This document shows positions 43,152-52,154 of a DNA stretch of 64,000 nt, in pieces; within the stretch, counting starts at the first letter, position 1, and every line of letters begins with the position of its first letter. The position numbers and the translations under genes are program-made. The stretch is taken from assembly GCF_000948975.2 (NCBI RefSeq), contig NZ_CP059735.1, forward strand, positions 496,001 to 560,000, read 5' to 3'. The notes beneath the pieces were generated by a model, which made no database searches, was not told the DNA's origin, and saw only the letters and a program-made list of their open reading frames with translations. This DNA comes from Thalassomonas actiniarum (GTDB lineage: Bacteria; Pseudomonadota; Gammaproteobacteria; Enterobacterales; Alteromonadaceae).

Positions 43152-43410
43152 GGGCGCTTTTATCGGCTAAAATCCTGCCCGGAATTTCAAACGTTTACGC
43201 AATTACTTACCCTGACTACGAAACGCTTAGTTGTTTTTTTAAACGGCGTTTCCCGCGTTAACCATCTGCATTGCAAGGAAATTTATACAGTTTCACTTTA
43301 TCGGAACCGCTTTCGTTCCAGACAAGGGAAGACAAGCATGTTAAAGCCTGATAGCATCAGGCAATCAAAAATTATGACATGCCCTAAAAAAATTATAATT
43401 AAGGACATTT

Positions 43411-44835
43411 ATGAGTACAGAAAGAGAACATTTTAGTTCCCGCATCGGTTTTATTCTTGCGGCGGCCGGTTCAGCCGTCGGTATCGGTAACCTGGTTGGT
43501 TTTCCTGTTAATGCCGCCAAAAACGGTGGCGGTGCCTTTTTGCTGGTTTATGCATTATTTGTATTTTTGATCTGTTTACCTGTGATGATCGCGGAAATGG
43601 CGGTGGGCCGTAAAACCGCGAAAGAGCCGGTCGGCGCCTATAACACCTTAAGCGGCGGCAGCAAATGGTGGAGTCTTCCGGGCTTGCTCGGGGTGCTGAC
43701 CCCTTTTATGATCGCGGTCTTTTATATGGTACTTACGGTGTGGATTTTCGGCTACCTGGCGTTGATTGTCACGGGTAACCTGGATTATCTTGCCAGCGGC
43801 GAAAGTTTCAGCGACTTTATTACCAGTTATTATTTGTTTGCCGCCATGGCGGTGGTTGCTGCGATTGTGAACTTTATCCTGGTGGCCGGGGTAAAAGACG
43901 GTATTGAAAAAGCGGCAAAAATCCTGATGCCGGCTTTATTTATTATGCTGATCTTACTGGTGATTTTTGTGCTTACCTTAGACAATGCCATGTCGGGGGT
44001 GAAATTCTTTGTTATTCCTGAAATTTCCAAGCTGACGCCGTCGGTGATCAACGGTGCTTTGGCCCAGGCGTTTTTCTCCCTGTCTCTGGGTATGGGGATC
44101 TTAATCACCTACGGCTCCTATATTGACAATAAAACCAATATTCCTAATTCGGCGAAAATGGTCGCGCTGACCGATACCGGTGTTGCCTTTACCGCCGGTT
44201 TGATGGTGTTGCCTGCGGTGTTCTCCTTTAACCCTAATATCAACCCGGCGGAGTTAAGCGACAGCGGTATCTCGTTGATCTTTGTGTTCTTACCTAAGAT
44301 CTTTTTAGCTCTGCAGGCGACCATAGGTTATATCGGCGCCAGTATCGTTGCAGCAATTTTCTTCCTGCTGGTATTCTTTGCCGCCATTACGTCTCTGGTG
44401 TCGATTATTGAGGTGCCTGTGTCTTATCTGGTAGGAGAGAGAAAACACAGCCGTAAAAAGGCCCTGTCGATCTTGTTAATGACTGCCGGGATCCTGACCT
44501 TATTTGCCACGCTTTCTTTTGGTATGGTGCAGTTCTTTACCGAGTTTACTTCTTATGCCGGCGGTACTAAATCCTTCTTTGATGTGATTTATGATATTTT
44601 CTACGATACGATTTTACCGTTAAACGGTTTCCTCTTGTGTCTGTTTGTCAGTTACCGCTGGAAAAAAGCCAAGCTTTCTGAAGAGCTGGCCAAAGGCAAT
44701 GCAAACTATAAAGGCTCTTTCATTGAGAAATATATTAACTTCTCCCTGGGGACTTTTATTCCTGTTATAATTTTCTTCATCTTTATTAATACCCTGGCGC
44801 ATAAGTTTTTTGCCGTCAGTTTATTTGGCTTTTAG
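43411..44835 (+). CDS. Sodium-dependent amino-acid-type transporter, NSS family
   Basis: The 474-residue membrane protein has the LeuT-like NSS plan of about 12 helices. TM1 carries the sodium/substrate signature SRIGFILAAAGSAVGIGNLVGFP, and the intracellular NGGGAFLLVY motif follows. TM6 contains FFSLSLGMGILITYGSY. NSS members import amino acids or related compounds with sodium. Substrate cannot be told from sequence, but the neighbouring putA/Lrp pair makes an amino acid, perhaps proline, worth testing. It has its own promoter region (43152-43410) and a strong terminator. Confidence 0.93.
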   Translation: MSTEREHFSSRIGFILAAAGSAVGIGNLVGFPVNAAKNGGGAFLLVYALFVFLICLPVMIAEMAVGRKTAKEPVGAYNTLSGGSKWWSLPGLLGVLTPFMIAVFYMVLTVWIFGYLALIVTGNLDYLASGESFSDFITSYYLFAAMAVVAAIVNFILVAGVKDGIEKAAKILMPALFIMLILLVIFVLTLDNAMSGVKFFVIPEISKLTPSVINGALAQAFFSLSLGMGILITYGSYIDNKTNIPNSAKMVALTDTGVAFTAGLMVLPAVFSFNPNINPAELSDSGISLIFVFLPKIFLALQATIGYIGASIVAAIFFLLVFFAAITSLVSIIEVPVSYLVGERKHSRKKALSILLMTAGILTLFATLSFGMVQFFTEFTSYAGGTKSFFDVIYDIFYDTILPLNGFLLCLFVSYRWKKAKLSEELAKGNANYKGSFIEKYINFSLGTFIPVIIFFIFINTLAHKFFAVSLFGF

Positions 44836-44856
44836 TTCAAACGAATCCATTTGATA

Positions 44857-44890
44857 AAAGCCGCCGGTCAGTTTACTGATCGGCGGCTTT
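44857..44890 (+). terminator. Terminator of the NSS transporter gene
   Basis: AAAGCCGCCGGTCAG and CTGATCGGCGGCTTT pair over about 15 bp with one G-T pair and a TTTA loop. The trailing Ts are few, but the stem is very stable. Confidence 0.8.
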
Positions 44891-44916
44891 GCTGTTTTAT
44901 CCTTAAGTGAAATGAC

Positions 44917-45810
44917 ATGATTGAATTTATTACCAGCACCAATTTTAGCGAATGCCAGCGCCTGTTCCACGGCCGCGGCCATGCCTATGAAAACCTGAGC
45001 CATGTCAATGTCGACTGGCTGCCGCCCGTGGTCTTGATCACCTTATATCAGGAAGTGGAAGAGAGCTGGCTGGCAGAGCAGGCGGTGGCCTTGCAGGCCT
45101 TGATACCGGATTGCCGTTCGGTGCAGGTGCAATATCGTTGCCGTGCCATGGCCCCCGGCGAAGTTTTGTTGGGGGAGGGCATAGAGCATACCCAGGTACA
45201 GGAGTTGGGGCTGAGTTATCACATTGAGCTGGGCAAAGCGCAAAATACCGGTTTATTCCTGGATATGCGTAACGGCCGCCAGTGGGTAAAGGAGAATAGC
45301 AAAAACTTAAATGTACTTAACCTGTTTGCCTATACCTGTGCCTTTTCCGTGGCAGCCCTTGCCGGGGGCGCGGCTAAAGTGGTTAATGTCGATGTCAGTA
45401 AAGCTTCCCTGGGCAAAGGGCGGGATAATCACAGGCTAAACCGCCAGGATACGGCTAAGGTGAAATTTGAAGGGGTGGATATTTTTAAATCCTATGGCCG
45501 GTTAAAAAAACACGGGCCTTATGATTTGCTGATTTGTGATCCGCCGTCTTTTCAAAAGGGCAGTGTTAATATAGAGCGGGATTATGCCAAGATCATCCGC
45601 CGTATTCCGCAATTAATGAAAGATGGCGGGCGCTTGATGTTATGCCTGAACTCGCCTGATTTGGATGAAAATTTTTTGCTGGAGACGGTACAGGCAGAAT
45701 GTCCCGAGTGTCGTTTTGATTCCTTTATCAATCCACCCGAGGTTTATAAGGAAGCACACCAGGGCAAAGGCCTGAAAGTATTGCTTTTTACTTATTTGCC
45801 TGCATCTTAA
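44917..45810 (+). CDS. Class I SAM-dependent methyltransferase, RlmI-like catalytic part
   Basis: The 297-residue protein matches the C-terminal catalytic half of the RlmI/YccW family of rRNA cytosine methyltransferases. The SAM-binding part is VLNLFAYTCAFSVAALAGGAAKVVNVDVSK and the target-base motif is LLICDPPSFQKGS. It lacks the N-terminal PUA domain of RlmI, so it is a shorter relative (COG1092) whose RNA target is unknown. It starts 27 nt after the NSS terminator; no operon partners are visible. Confidence 0.88.
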   Translation: MIEFITSTNFSECQRLFHGRGHAYENLSHVNVDWLPPVVLITLYQEVEESWLAEQAVALQALIPDCRSVQVQYRCRAMAPGEVLLGEGIEHTQVQELGLSYHIELGKAQNTGLFLDMRNGRQWVKENSKNLNVLNLFAYTCAFSVAALAGGAAKVVNVDVSKASLGKGRDNHRLNRQDTAKVKFEGVDIFKSYGRLKKHGPYDLLICDPPSFQKGSVNIERDYAKIIRRIPQLMKDGGRLMLCLNSPDLDENFLLETVQAECPECRFDSFINPPEVYKEAHQGKGLKVLLFTYLPAS

Positions 45811-45869
45811 TTTTACTCTTTACCTTGCTTCTTACCTTGCCCTTCACCTTAAGGAAAGGGTGTTTAGCG

Positions 45870-46751
45870 TCAGTGGCGTTGGCGCATAAAGCTGGCAAAT
45901 TTGGGCACACCGTTTTTGGTTTTTCCGGTATAGCGATAGGTAATGGTACTGCCTATCGGCGGCGGAAACTCCCGCTCCTGATCACTAAAGCCTGTGCCGA
46001 TTTTAAAAACGATCCCTTCGCTGGTTTTTACCAGCAGGGAGCCGAGTTTATCCAGATATTTTCCCGTGCCCGGGTTATGTGCCAGCACGACGGCCTCGGC
46101 GTCCTGGTATTGTTTTAATTTCATCACCAGGGCATTCCTGCCGTTTTGGTAATAGGCATCCTGATGATGCAGCATTAGTCCCTCGCCGCCATTATCGACC
46201 ACTTGCTTGAGCCTGGCCTGTAAACTACCCACGGAGGATAACTTTTCCTGAGAGATCATGTTCAGGTAGGGATTATTCGTTGCTGTGACTATCGCCCGCA
46301 TGGCCTTGATGCGCTCACTGAAGGTGCCTTTATGCCCGGGTAAGTCAAAGAGCATAAACCGTATCTGCTGCCAGTCTTTGGCTTTGGCCTTAAAGGTTCG
46401 TACCGTCGCTGAGACTTGTTCGAAACGGTTCCTGCCCAGCCATAACTCGCCGTCTAACGGTATATTTGGCCAGCCTATGGTAAAAAATACCGGTGCGTTG
46501 ATGATGTTTCCCTGTCGTGTTAGCAGTTGCTTACCGGTCCAGTAGCCTCTGACGCCGTCGAGCTTTTCGCTGATAAAAAACTCGCTGATATTCTCCTGCT
46601 CCTGATAGCGGCTTGCCAGCTGGATCCCCGGCTTGGCCGGGGTTTGGCTCTCTCTGGCATGGGCGGCGGCAGCGGCAAGTAATAGCCAGGAAAAAAGCAA
46701 AAACAAAAGTGCACTAAGGGAATAACCGGCAGTAAGCGGGGTTTTGTTCAT
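45870..46751 (-). CDS. Exported ATP-dependent DNA ligase (LigE-type)
   Basis: ATP-dependent ligases joining DNA nicks are rare in bacteria beside the NAD-dependent LigA. This 293-residue protein has a signal peptide (about 10-35, LLFLLFSWLLLAAAAAHA), so it should act in the periplasm, perhaps on incoming or extracellular DNA. The adenylated Lys is in EKLDGVRGYW, with nucleotidyltransferase motifs PLDGELWLGR and GGEGLMLHH. An OB-fold with the final motif follows (TYRYTGKTKNGVPKFASF). The start is the ATG at 46751; an upstream TTG at 46757 is in frame. It is a stand-alone gene. Confidence 0.93.
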   Translation of the reverse strand: MNKTPLTAGYSLSALLFLLFSWLLLAAAAAHARESQTPAKPGIQLASRYQEQENISEFFISEKLDGVRGYWTGKQLLTRQGNIINAPVFFTIGWPNIPLDGELWLGRNRFEQVSATVRTFKAKAKDWQQIRFMLFDLPGHKGTFSERIKAMRAIVTATNNPYLNMISQEKLSSVGSLQARLKQVVDNGGEGLMLHHQDAYYQNGRNALVMKLKQYQDAEAVVLAHNPGTGKYLDKLGSLLVKTSEGIVFKIGTGFSDQEREFPPPIGSTITYRYTGKTKNGVPKFASFMRQRH

Positions 46752-46866
46752 GATCAACGTCCGTGTTGGTATCTGATGTAAAGTTAAGTATAGAAACTTT
46801 TTTTATCGACTAAACTTTCTCTGAAGTAAAAATGAATCGGCAAAGCGGACAAGGGAGTGTGCACTG

Positions 46867-47394
46867 ATGAAAAATACAAGCGCTTATTTTTTGTTGCTGT
46901 TATTTTTATTATCCCTGAGTGTTAGCCAGGACCTGCAGGCAAAAAAGGCGTGTAAAAAGTACCTGGAAAAACTACATCAGGTACAGGCGAAACAAAGAAA
47001 CGGCAATTCGTTGAAGCAAAGCAATAAATTAAAAGAAAAAGAAACTAAGGCCCGGGATAACTGGTGGGCATGTGAAAATGGCAAGCTGGCGAAAAAGAAG
47101 AAAAAAAGTAAGAAACGTCAGCAGAAAAAAACGGAAAAAATAGTCAGGCTTACCCCGGAGAAAAATAAAACGACAACGAAAGCAAAAAAAGCCCCGGTCA
47201 CTCCCGCACCTTTTGCCACCCAAAGGGCAATTGTCTTAAAAGCCGAATATCAGGGGCAGCAACAGCTGGACTGGCTTGCCTTTTACAAGCAACCGGATAA
47301 ATGCCAGCAGCCCAAGAATATTAAAGTTTTTGCCGCCTGCGTCGAAGATAAGCGCCTGCAACAGCAGCTTTTTGAGCAGCATTATCAAAAATGA
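46867..47394 (+). CDS. Exported basic protein of unknown function
   Basis: The 175-residue product has a clear signal peptide (MKNTSAYFLLLLFLLSLSVS, then cleavage near QA-KK). The mature part is very Lys-rich (about 85-110, runs of KKKKKSKKRQQKK) and has four cysteines, two early (KKACKKYLEK, WWACENG) and two late (DKCQQ, AACVED). No enzyme motif is visible. A basic exported tract could bind nucleic acid or the cell envelope. Being divergent from the exported DNA ligase with about 115 nt between them is suggestive, but no function is established. Confidence 0.7.
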   Translation: MKNTSAYFLLLLFLLSLSVSQDLQAKKACKKYLEKLHQVQAKQRNGNSLKQSNKLKEKETKARDNWWACENGKLAKKKKKSKKRQQKKTEKIVRLTPEKNKTTTKAKKAPVTPAPFATQRAIVLKAEYQGQQQLDWLAFYKQPDKCQQPKNIKVFAACVEDKRLQQQLFEQHYQK

Positions 47395-47576
47395 AACTTA
47401 ACTGGCGCCGTGAAAGCAGCAATGGCTGCGGGCAATTTGGCCAACTATTGGCATAAATGACGAGCCCAGGTTGTTGAAGTGTTTTTGATTTTAACTGAGT
47501 GATTGATATTTAAGATTTTTATTTTTGGTGTGAAGCTTGCTGTTGTTTGTTACTTATCCTTTAAGAGTAATCTTTT

Positions 47577-47822
47577 ATGCAGACAAGAATAAAAAAATAC
47601 CTGATCACCTTTGCCGGTTTTTTCTGTTTATTTATCGGACTTATATTTATTCTGCTCCCGGGGCCCGCGGTTATCTTTGTACCCGCAGGTTTAGCCTTGT
47701 TGAGCCTGGAATATCCACTGGCAAAAGCCTGGTTAAGGAAAAGTCAGCGTTGGCTGGCGGTAAGTGCCAGGAAAACAGATAAGCTAATATTTGCCCTGAA
47801 AAGGCGTTTGATGAAAGATTAA
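47577..47822 (+). CDS. Small transmembrane PGPGW-family protein
   Basis: The 81-residue protein has one or two hydrophobic helices (about 8-42) with the family signature LLPGPAVIFVPAGLALLSLE, then a basic tail. The family is named for a PGPGW motif, which reads PGPAV here. These proteins are widespread but uncharacterised. The ATG at 47577 is preceded by TTAAGAGTAATCTTTT with a weak purine site. A weak hairpin (47830-47860) follows between this gene and the convergent DUF3581 gene. Confidence 0.8.
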   Translation: MQTRIKKYLITFAGFFCLFIGLIFILLPGPAVIFVPAGLALLSLEYPLAKAWLRKSQRWLAVSARKTDKLIFALKRRLMKD

Positions 47823-47875
47823 CCTGTGTTTACCCTAAGCTTTTTGTCGGCTTAGGGTAAGTTTAAATAGAGGGA

Positions 47876-48586
47876 TTATGCCGCCTGGTAGGCCGCTTTC
47901 ATGGCATTGTAGTCGTTGGCGATATTGTCCATGGTGGCTTGATCGAATTCTCTTAAGCCGCTGAGGATCATGTGTTTTTCACCATGGCCGACCACTTCCC
48001 CTTCGGATAACAGATCAAAGGCCAGGCAGGCGTTGCCGCGTTTACCTTCTATGTTAAGCTCGGTTTTGGCCAGCACCAGGCTGATCTCTGTGATATCCAG
48101 ACGCTGTAAATCAATTGCCATGCTTTCATACATGATCATAGGTCTGGCCGGGTTGATCATGACATTTTCTTTGGCCATGAGCTCAACCAGCAGATGCGGG
48201 AAAGTATGTCCGGAAAAACCGACATAAGCCTTGATCAAAGATTCGATCAGCGCCTGGTTATCGGTTTTATCACCTGAGGCGTCGATCTCCAGGTATTCTT
48301 TACCGTTGGCGTCGGTTACTTTGATATCTTGCCCGAGCGCTGGTGGAAAATTCAGTTCGTTGTCATCGGTGACCATACCGGAAAATTTAAAGCGCATTTG
48401 CTGATGCAAACCGGCGCGGGCCAGGGTTACGGCAAAGAGTAAATCACCCGGCACACAAAAGCGCTTGGCTTCGATGTTATGCAGGGGATTAAAGTCATCG
48501 GCGATTTGCTTAGCAAAATCACTTGCCTGCTGACGAGAAAAGCGGACTTTATCGCTTGAGCTGCTGTAAAATTTATCAATAAACAT
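47876..48586 (-). CDS. DUF3581 protein
   Basis: The 236-residue protein matches the gammaproteobacterial DUF3581 family in length and in segments such as FSRQQASDFAKQIADDFNPLHNIEAKRFCVPGDLLFAV. The DFNPLH-(x)n-PGDLL arrangement resembles the MaoC/hotdog dehydratase fold, so a CoA-thioester-related activity is possible. None is known. It is single and convergent with the PGPGW gene. Confidence 0.85.
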   Translation of the reverse strand: MFIDKFYSSSSDKVRFSRQQASDFAKQIADDFNPLHNIEAKRFCVPGDLLFAVTLARAGLHQQMRFKFSGMVTDDNELNFPPALGQDIKVTDANGKEYLEIDASGDKTDNQALIESLIKAYVGFSGHTFPHLLVELMAKENVMINPARPMIMYESMAIDLQRLDITEISLVLAKTELNIEGKRGNACLAFDLLSEGEVVGHGEKHMILSGLREFDQATMDNIANDYNAMKAAYQAA

Positions 48587-48728
48587 AACTATTCTTATTC
48601 ACTTTCAATGCCGAAAACCGGCAGCATTCTATCAGTAGTTACCGGGCAAATCGAAGTAATTTCTTGGTAAGATGACAAAGCAGACCAGTATTGTTCTCTG
48701 GTTTCAGATGGGTTTAAGCGTACAGGTG

Positions 48729-49010
48729 TTAAGGCTGATGCAGCTGCTTGAGATCAAAATTTTTCACCAGTTGCTCTTTTGCCCGCTTGCTCAGTCGCTT
48801 AAGCTGGTATTCTCTGGAGCTTGCATCGGACCTTGTCGTTAATTGCTCGGCATAAACCAGGTCTACCGGACGGCGCACACGTGTATATTTTGCTGCGAGC
48901 TTATTTGAGGTATTATGTTCGCTGAGGCGGCGCTTAAGATCTGTGGTGATACCGGCATAAAGGCTGTTATCGGCGCAGCGCAAAAAATAGACGTACCAGG
49001 AAGATGACAT
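48729..49010 (-). CDS. GIY-YIG nuclease-family small protein (YhbQ-like)
   Basis: The 93-residue protein is one GIY-YIG domain: WYVYFLRCADNSLYAGITTDLKRRLSEHN holds the two Tyr strands and the catalytic Arg helix. A Glu in SREYQLKRLSKRAKEQLV could complete the site. YhbQ-like proteins are single-domain nucleases implicated in DNA repair or structure cleavage, with uncertain natural substrates. Confidence 0.92.
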   Translation of the reverse strand: MSSSWYVYFLRCADNSLYAGITTDLKRRLSEHNTSNKLAAKYTRVRRPVDLVYAEQLTTRSDASSREYQLKRLSKRAKEQLVKNFDLKQLHQP

Positions 49011-49185
49011 TAACTTTGCTTATTGATGTTTTCGGCGATGATAGCAAAGTTGCACTTGGCCGGGCAAAATTATCTTGGTTGTTGATTTTGGGTTCAGGTT
49101 CTGGAGTGCGGAAATAACTTGTTGACGAAACGCTGCCGGCAAATGATGTGTGCAGGTAAACCGGCGAATATAGATTGGATGTTTA

Positions 49186-49599
49186 ATGCTAGAAATCTCT
49201 AATACAGTGACTTTATCCGAGTGGGAGATTGAACTGAGTGCGATACGTTCTCAGGGAAATGGCGGACAAAGAGTGAATAAGGTCGCCACCGCGATCCATT
49301 TACGCTTTGATATTAAGCGCTCGGCATTACCTTCGGTGTATAAGGAAAGGCTGCTTAAGCTTGCCGACAGCCGCATCACTGGCGATGGTGTGGTGATTAT
49401 CAAAGCACAGTCTTACCGTACCCAAGATCAGAATAAGCAGGATGCCCTGGAAAGGCTGAAGGCGTTAATACTTTCCGCCATGGTAGTGCAGAAAAAGCGC
49501 AGGGCAACCAAACCCACCAGAAGTTCGCAGCGTAAACGCATGGACAATAAGTCGAAGAAAGGGGCGACCAAAATGCTGCGCGGTAAAGTTGATTACTAG
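49186..49599 (+). CDS. arfB: Ribosome-rescue peptidyl-tRNA hydrolase ArfB
   Basis: ArfB (YaeJ) frees ribosomes stalled at the end of broken mRNAs by hydrolysing peptidyl-tRNA, backing up tmRNA. The 137-residue protein has the catalytic GGQ in SQGNGGQRVNKVATAIHLRF and a long basic C-terminal tail (about 100-137, rich in Lys/Arg) that enters the empty mRNA channel. Length and architecture are typical. Confidence 0.95.
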   Translation: MLEISNTVTLSEWEIELSAIRSQGNGGQRVNKVATAIHLRFDIKRSALPSVYKERLLKLADSRITGDGVVIIKAQSYRTQDQNKQDALERLKALILSAMVVQKKRRATKPTRSSQRKRMDNKSKKGATKMLRGKVDY

Positions 49600-49661
49600 T
49601 GCTGGTATTGAGGAATATTTTTTTTTAGTATAGCGCGCTAATTTAAGGGCAGGACAGTTTA

Positions 49662-50501
49662 ATGACAAAAACAGAAGTAGGGGCAATACGCAAATTAACG
49701 GCGCAACTCGACGCCGAAGGCAATATTGATTACCAGTTGCCGGTGGGGGAATTTGGCTTACCCCTTAATCCTTTGATAGGCCGTAAAATATCCCTTAATT
49801 TTGCCAATAAAATTACTTGCTGCCACTGCGGGCGCAACACCAAAAAGAGTTATTCCCAGGGCTATTGCTTTCCCTGTATGCAAAAACTGGCTCAGTGCGA
49901 TATGTGTATCATGAAGCCGGAAACCTGTCACCATCATCTGGGGACCTGCCGCGAGCCCGAGTGGGGAGAGCAGCATTGCATGATCCCCCATTATGTTTAT
50001 CTGGCCAATACCTCGGGCTTAAAGGTGGGTATCACCCGTGAGGGACAAATACCTACTCGTTGGATTGATCAGGGGGCGACCCAGGCTTTACCTATTTTTA
50101 GGGTCAATACCCGGTTGCAGTCAGGCCTGGTGGAAATTGCTCTGGCGGAATTTATCGCTGATAAAACCAACTGGCGCGCTATGCTTAAAGGCAATGCCGA
50201 ACCGATTGATTTAGTTGCGAAAGCAAAGGAACTTAAACCTTTGATCAGTGATAAGTTAGCCGATATTCGCCTGAACTATGGCGAAGATGCGGTGCAGTCG
50301 CTGGATTTGCCTGTGGTGGACTTACAGTTTCCGGTGTCGGAATATTTGACGAAAATTACTTCTTTTAATTTAGATAAAACGCCTGAAGTGTCAGGAACCT
50401 TGATGGGTATCAAAGGGCAGTATCTGATTTTTGATAGCGGGGTGATTAATATCCGAAAATATACCTCGTATCATATTCATGTAGAATATGAAGAAGAATA
50501 A
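49662..50501 (+). CDS. DUF2797 protein with zinc-ribbon-like cysteines
   Basis: The 279-residue protein matches the DUF2797 family. Its N-terminal third holds a dense cysteine set (CCHCGRNTKKSYSQGYCFPC, then CDMCIMKPETCHHH and CREPEWGEQHC) fit for two metal sites. The middle has a GIY-YIG-like strand pattern (YVYLANTSGLKVGIT, then PTRWIDQGA). No function is known to me. It starts 62 nt after arfB on the same strand. Confidence 0.85.
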   Translation: MTKTEVGAIRKLTAQLDAEGNIDYQLPVGEFGLPLNPLIGRKISLNFANKITCCHCGRNTKKSYSQGYCFPCMQKLAQCDMCIMKPETCHHHLGTCREPEWGEQHCMIPHYVYLANTSGLKVGITREGQIPTRWIDQGATQALPIFRVNTRLQSGLVEIALAEFIADKTNWRAMLKGNAEPIDLVAKAKELKPLISDKLADIRLNYGEDAVQSLDLPVVDLQFPVSEYLTKITSFNLDKTPEVSGTLMGIKGQYLIFDSGVINIRKYTSYHIHVEYEEE

Positions 50502-50540
50502 AACTTTACCCTTATTCTGACTATAATGAGTAGAGCAAAA

Positions 50541-50571
50541 GAGCAGCAAGACGTTGGCAAGTCTGCTGCTC
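50541..50571 (+). other. Hairpin between DUF2797 and the second HDOD gene
   Basis: GAGCAGCAAGAC can pair with GTCTGCTGCTC with a one-base bulge and a loop of about 8 nt. No T-run follows. It may be a leader structure or a weak terminator. Confidence 0.5.
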
Positions 50572-50642
50572 GGGTATATAGCCTCGCAGGAATGCGATCA
50601 TAACAATCTCTGCGTATATTGTTACTATTAGGAATGCTTTAT

Positions 50643-51479
50643 ATGAAAGCTGTAGAATATGCCGAAAAGGCAGGTGAGATTTTTGTTTTGTCTGATTCTT
50701 TCATCCGTATCAAAGAATTGATAGACGATGAAGCCTCCACCATAGATGATATTGCCGAAGTGATCCTGCTGGATCCCGCCCTGTCCGGTACCTTACTCAA
50801 GTTAGCGAACAGCTCATTTTTCAATTATCCGGGCAAGATAGATACCGTCTCTAAAGCCGTGCTGGTTTTGGGGATCACTGAGGTCTATAACCTGGTGATC
50901 GCCTACTTTACCACCGAAGCTTTTAAGCCTATCAATGCCGAAGAAGACTTCCTGGAAAGCTTTTGGCAAAGAAGTGTCGATTGTGCCTTGTTGATCAAGT
51001 TTTTGGGCACCACCATGAATATTGCCAATGCCGAAAGACTGTTTATTCTCGGGTTATTGCATGACTTAGGGGAGCTGGTGGTACAGCAGTTTGATCCGGA
51101 TAAGGTCATTGCCTGCCATAGCGATGATCCGGCGGTTTTACCCTGGCAAAAACAGCAAGAGGTGTTAGGTTTTACTTACGGCGACTGTACTGCGGAATTG
51201 CTGAAGTTATGGCAGTTGCCCTATAGCCTGATCAAGCCGATCCGCGAACAGGATGATAATGATTGTGACCAGTCAAGCAGTGAAACTCAGTTACTCTATC
51301 TGGCCAAACGGGTGATGATACGCAACAGTTTTTATCCTGAGCACCCATATTCGATTGTCTTTAGCGATGATATGATTGAACTTGATGATCAAATTCTCGA
51401 TGCTGCGGTAGAGTATTGCGATTTAGAGCGCTTGGGCATTTTATCTGTGCTTAAACCCAGCTCGGTGATGATTTACTAA
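50643..51479 (+). CDS. HDOD-domain signalling protein (second copy)
   Basis: I set the start at ATG 50643 (278 residues, the same length as the paralogue at 42315), with AGGAA about 8 nt upstream. The HDOD core reads FIRIKELIDDEASTIDDIAEVILLDPALSGTLLKLANSSFF. Unlike the first copy it keeps a canonical-looking LLHDLGELV. Both proteins start with a similar YEYA/VEYAEKAG sequence and probably arose by duplication. It is a single gene with its own terminator. Confidence 0.88.
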   Translation: MKAVEYAEKAGEIFVLSDSFIRIKELIDDEASTIDDIAEVILLDPALSGTLLKLANSSFFNYPGKIDTVSKAVLVLGITEVYNLVIAYFTTEAFKPINAEEDFLESFWQRSVDCALLIKFLGTTMNIANAERLFILGLLHDLGELVVQQFDPDKVIACHSDDPAVLPWQKQQEVLGFTYGDCTAELLKLWQLPYSLIKPIREQDDNDCDQSSSETQLLYLAKRVMIRNSFYPEHPYSIVFSDDMIELDDQILDAAVEYCDLERLGILSVLKPSSVMIY

Positions 51480-51486
51480 TCTGGAT

Positions 51487-51520
51487 AAAAGAAACCTGAA
51501 GTCTTCGGGTTTCTTTTCCT
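51487..51520 (+). terminator. Terminator of the second HDOD gene
   Basis: AAAAGAAACC pairs with GGTTTCTTTT around a short inner stem (TGAAGTCTTCG). Confidence 0.8.
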
Positions 51521-51566
51521 TTCCTGTTTTGTTCAGGCAATCCTGAAGTTTTTCTGTCTTTTCTGA

Positions 51567-51583
51567 TGCCCTCTGACGGTGCA
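51567..51583 (+). promoter_or_regulatory. NtrC (GlnG) enhancer site, distal
   Basis: TGCCCT-N5-GGTGCA matches the NtrC dyad TGCACC-N5-GGTGCA at 10 of 12 positions. It is centred about 197 nt upstream of the predicted start of transcription. Confidence 0.55.
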
Positions 51584-51647
51584 TCTGTTGTCATGCCCTG
51601 ACTGATAATACGCCTTTTTACGCCGAGATTTACTTTTGCACCATCAA

Positions 51648-51713
51648 AGAGCGTCGCCGCTTTTTTGCTGCACCAAGGAGGGGCAAGGTTTTTGGTTGAC
51701 GCTCTCTTTTTTA
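51648..51713 (+). terminator. Long T-tailed hairpin upstream of the glnK promoter
   Basis: AGAGCGTC (51648-51655) pairs with GACGCTCT (51698-51705), followed by CTTTTTTA. An inner stem ACCAA/TTGGT encloses a purine-rich loop. The proximal NtrC site lies inside the loop. It could stop read-through from the HDOD gene. Confidence 0.55.
51669..51685 (+). promoter_or_regulatory. NtrC (GlnG) enhancer site, proximal
   Basis: TGCACC-N5-GGGGCA matches the NtrC dyad at 11 of 12 positions and is centred about 95 nt upstream of the transcript start. A further half site TGCACCA lies at 51637-51643. Confidence 0.65.
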
Positions 51714-51739
51714 TTTAACCTTATGAAAAATAAGTATAA

Positions 51740-52141
<402 letters not shown>

Positions 52142-52154
52142 CCAAGGGGATAGA

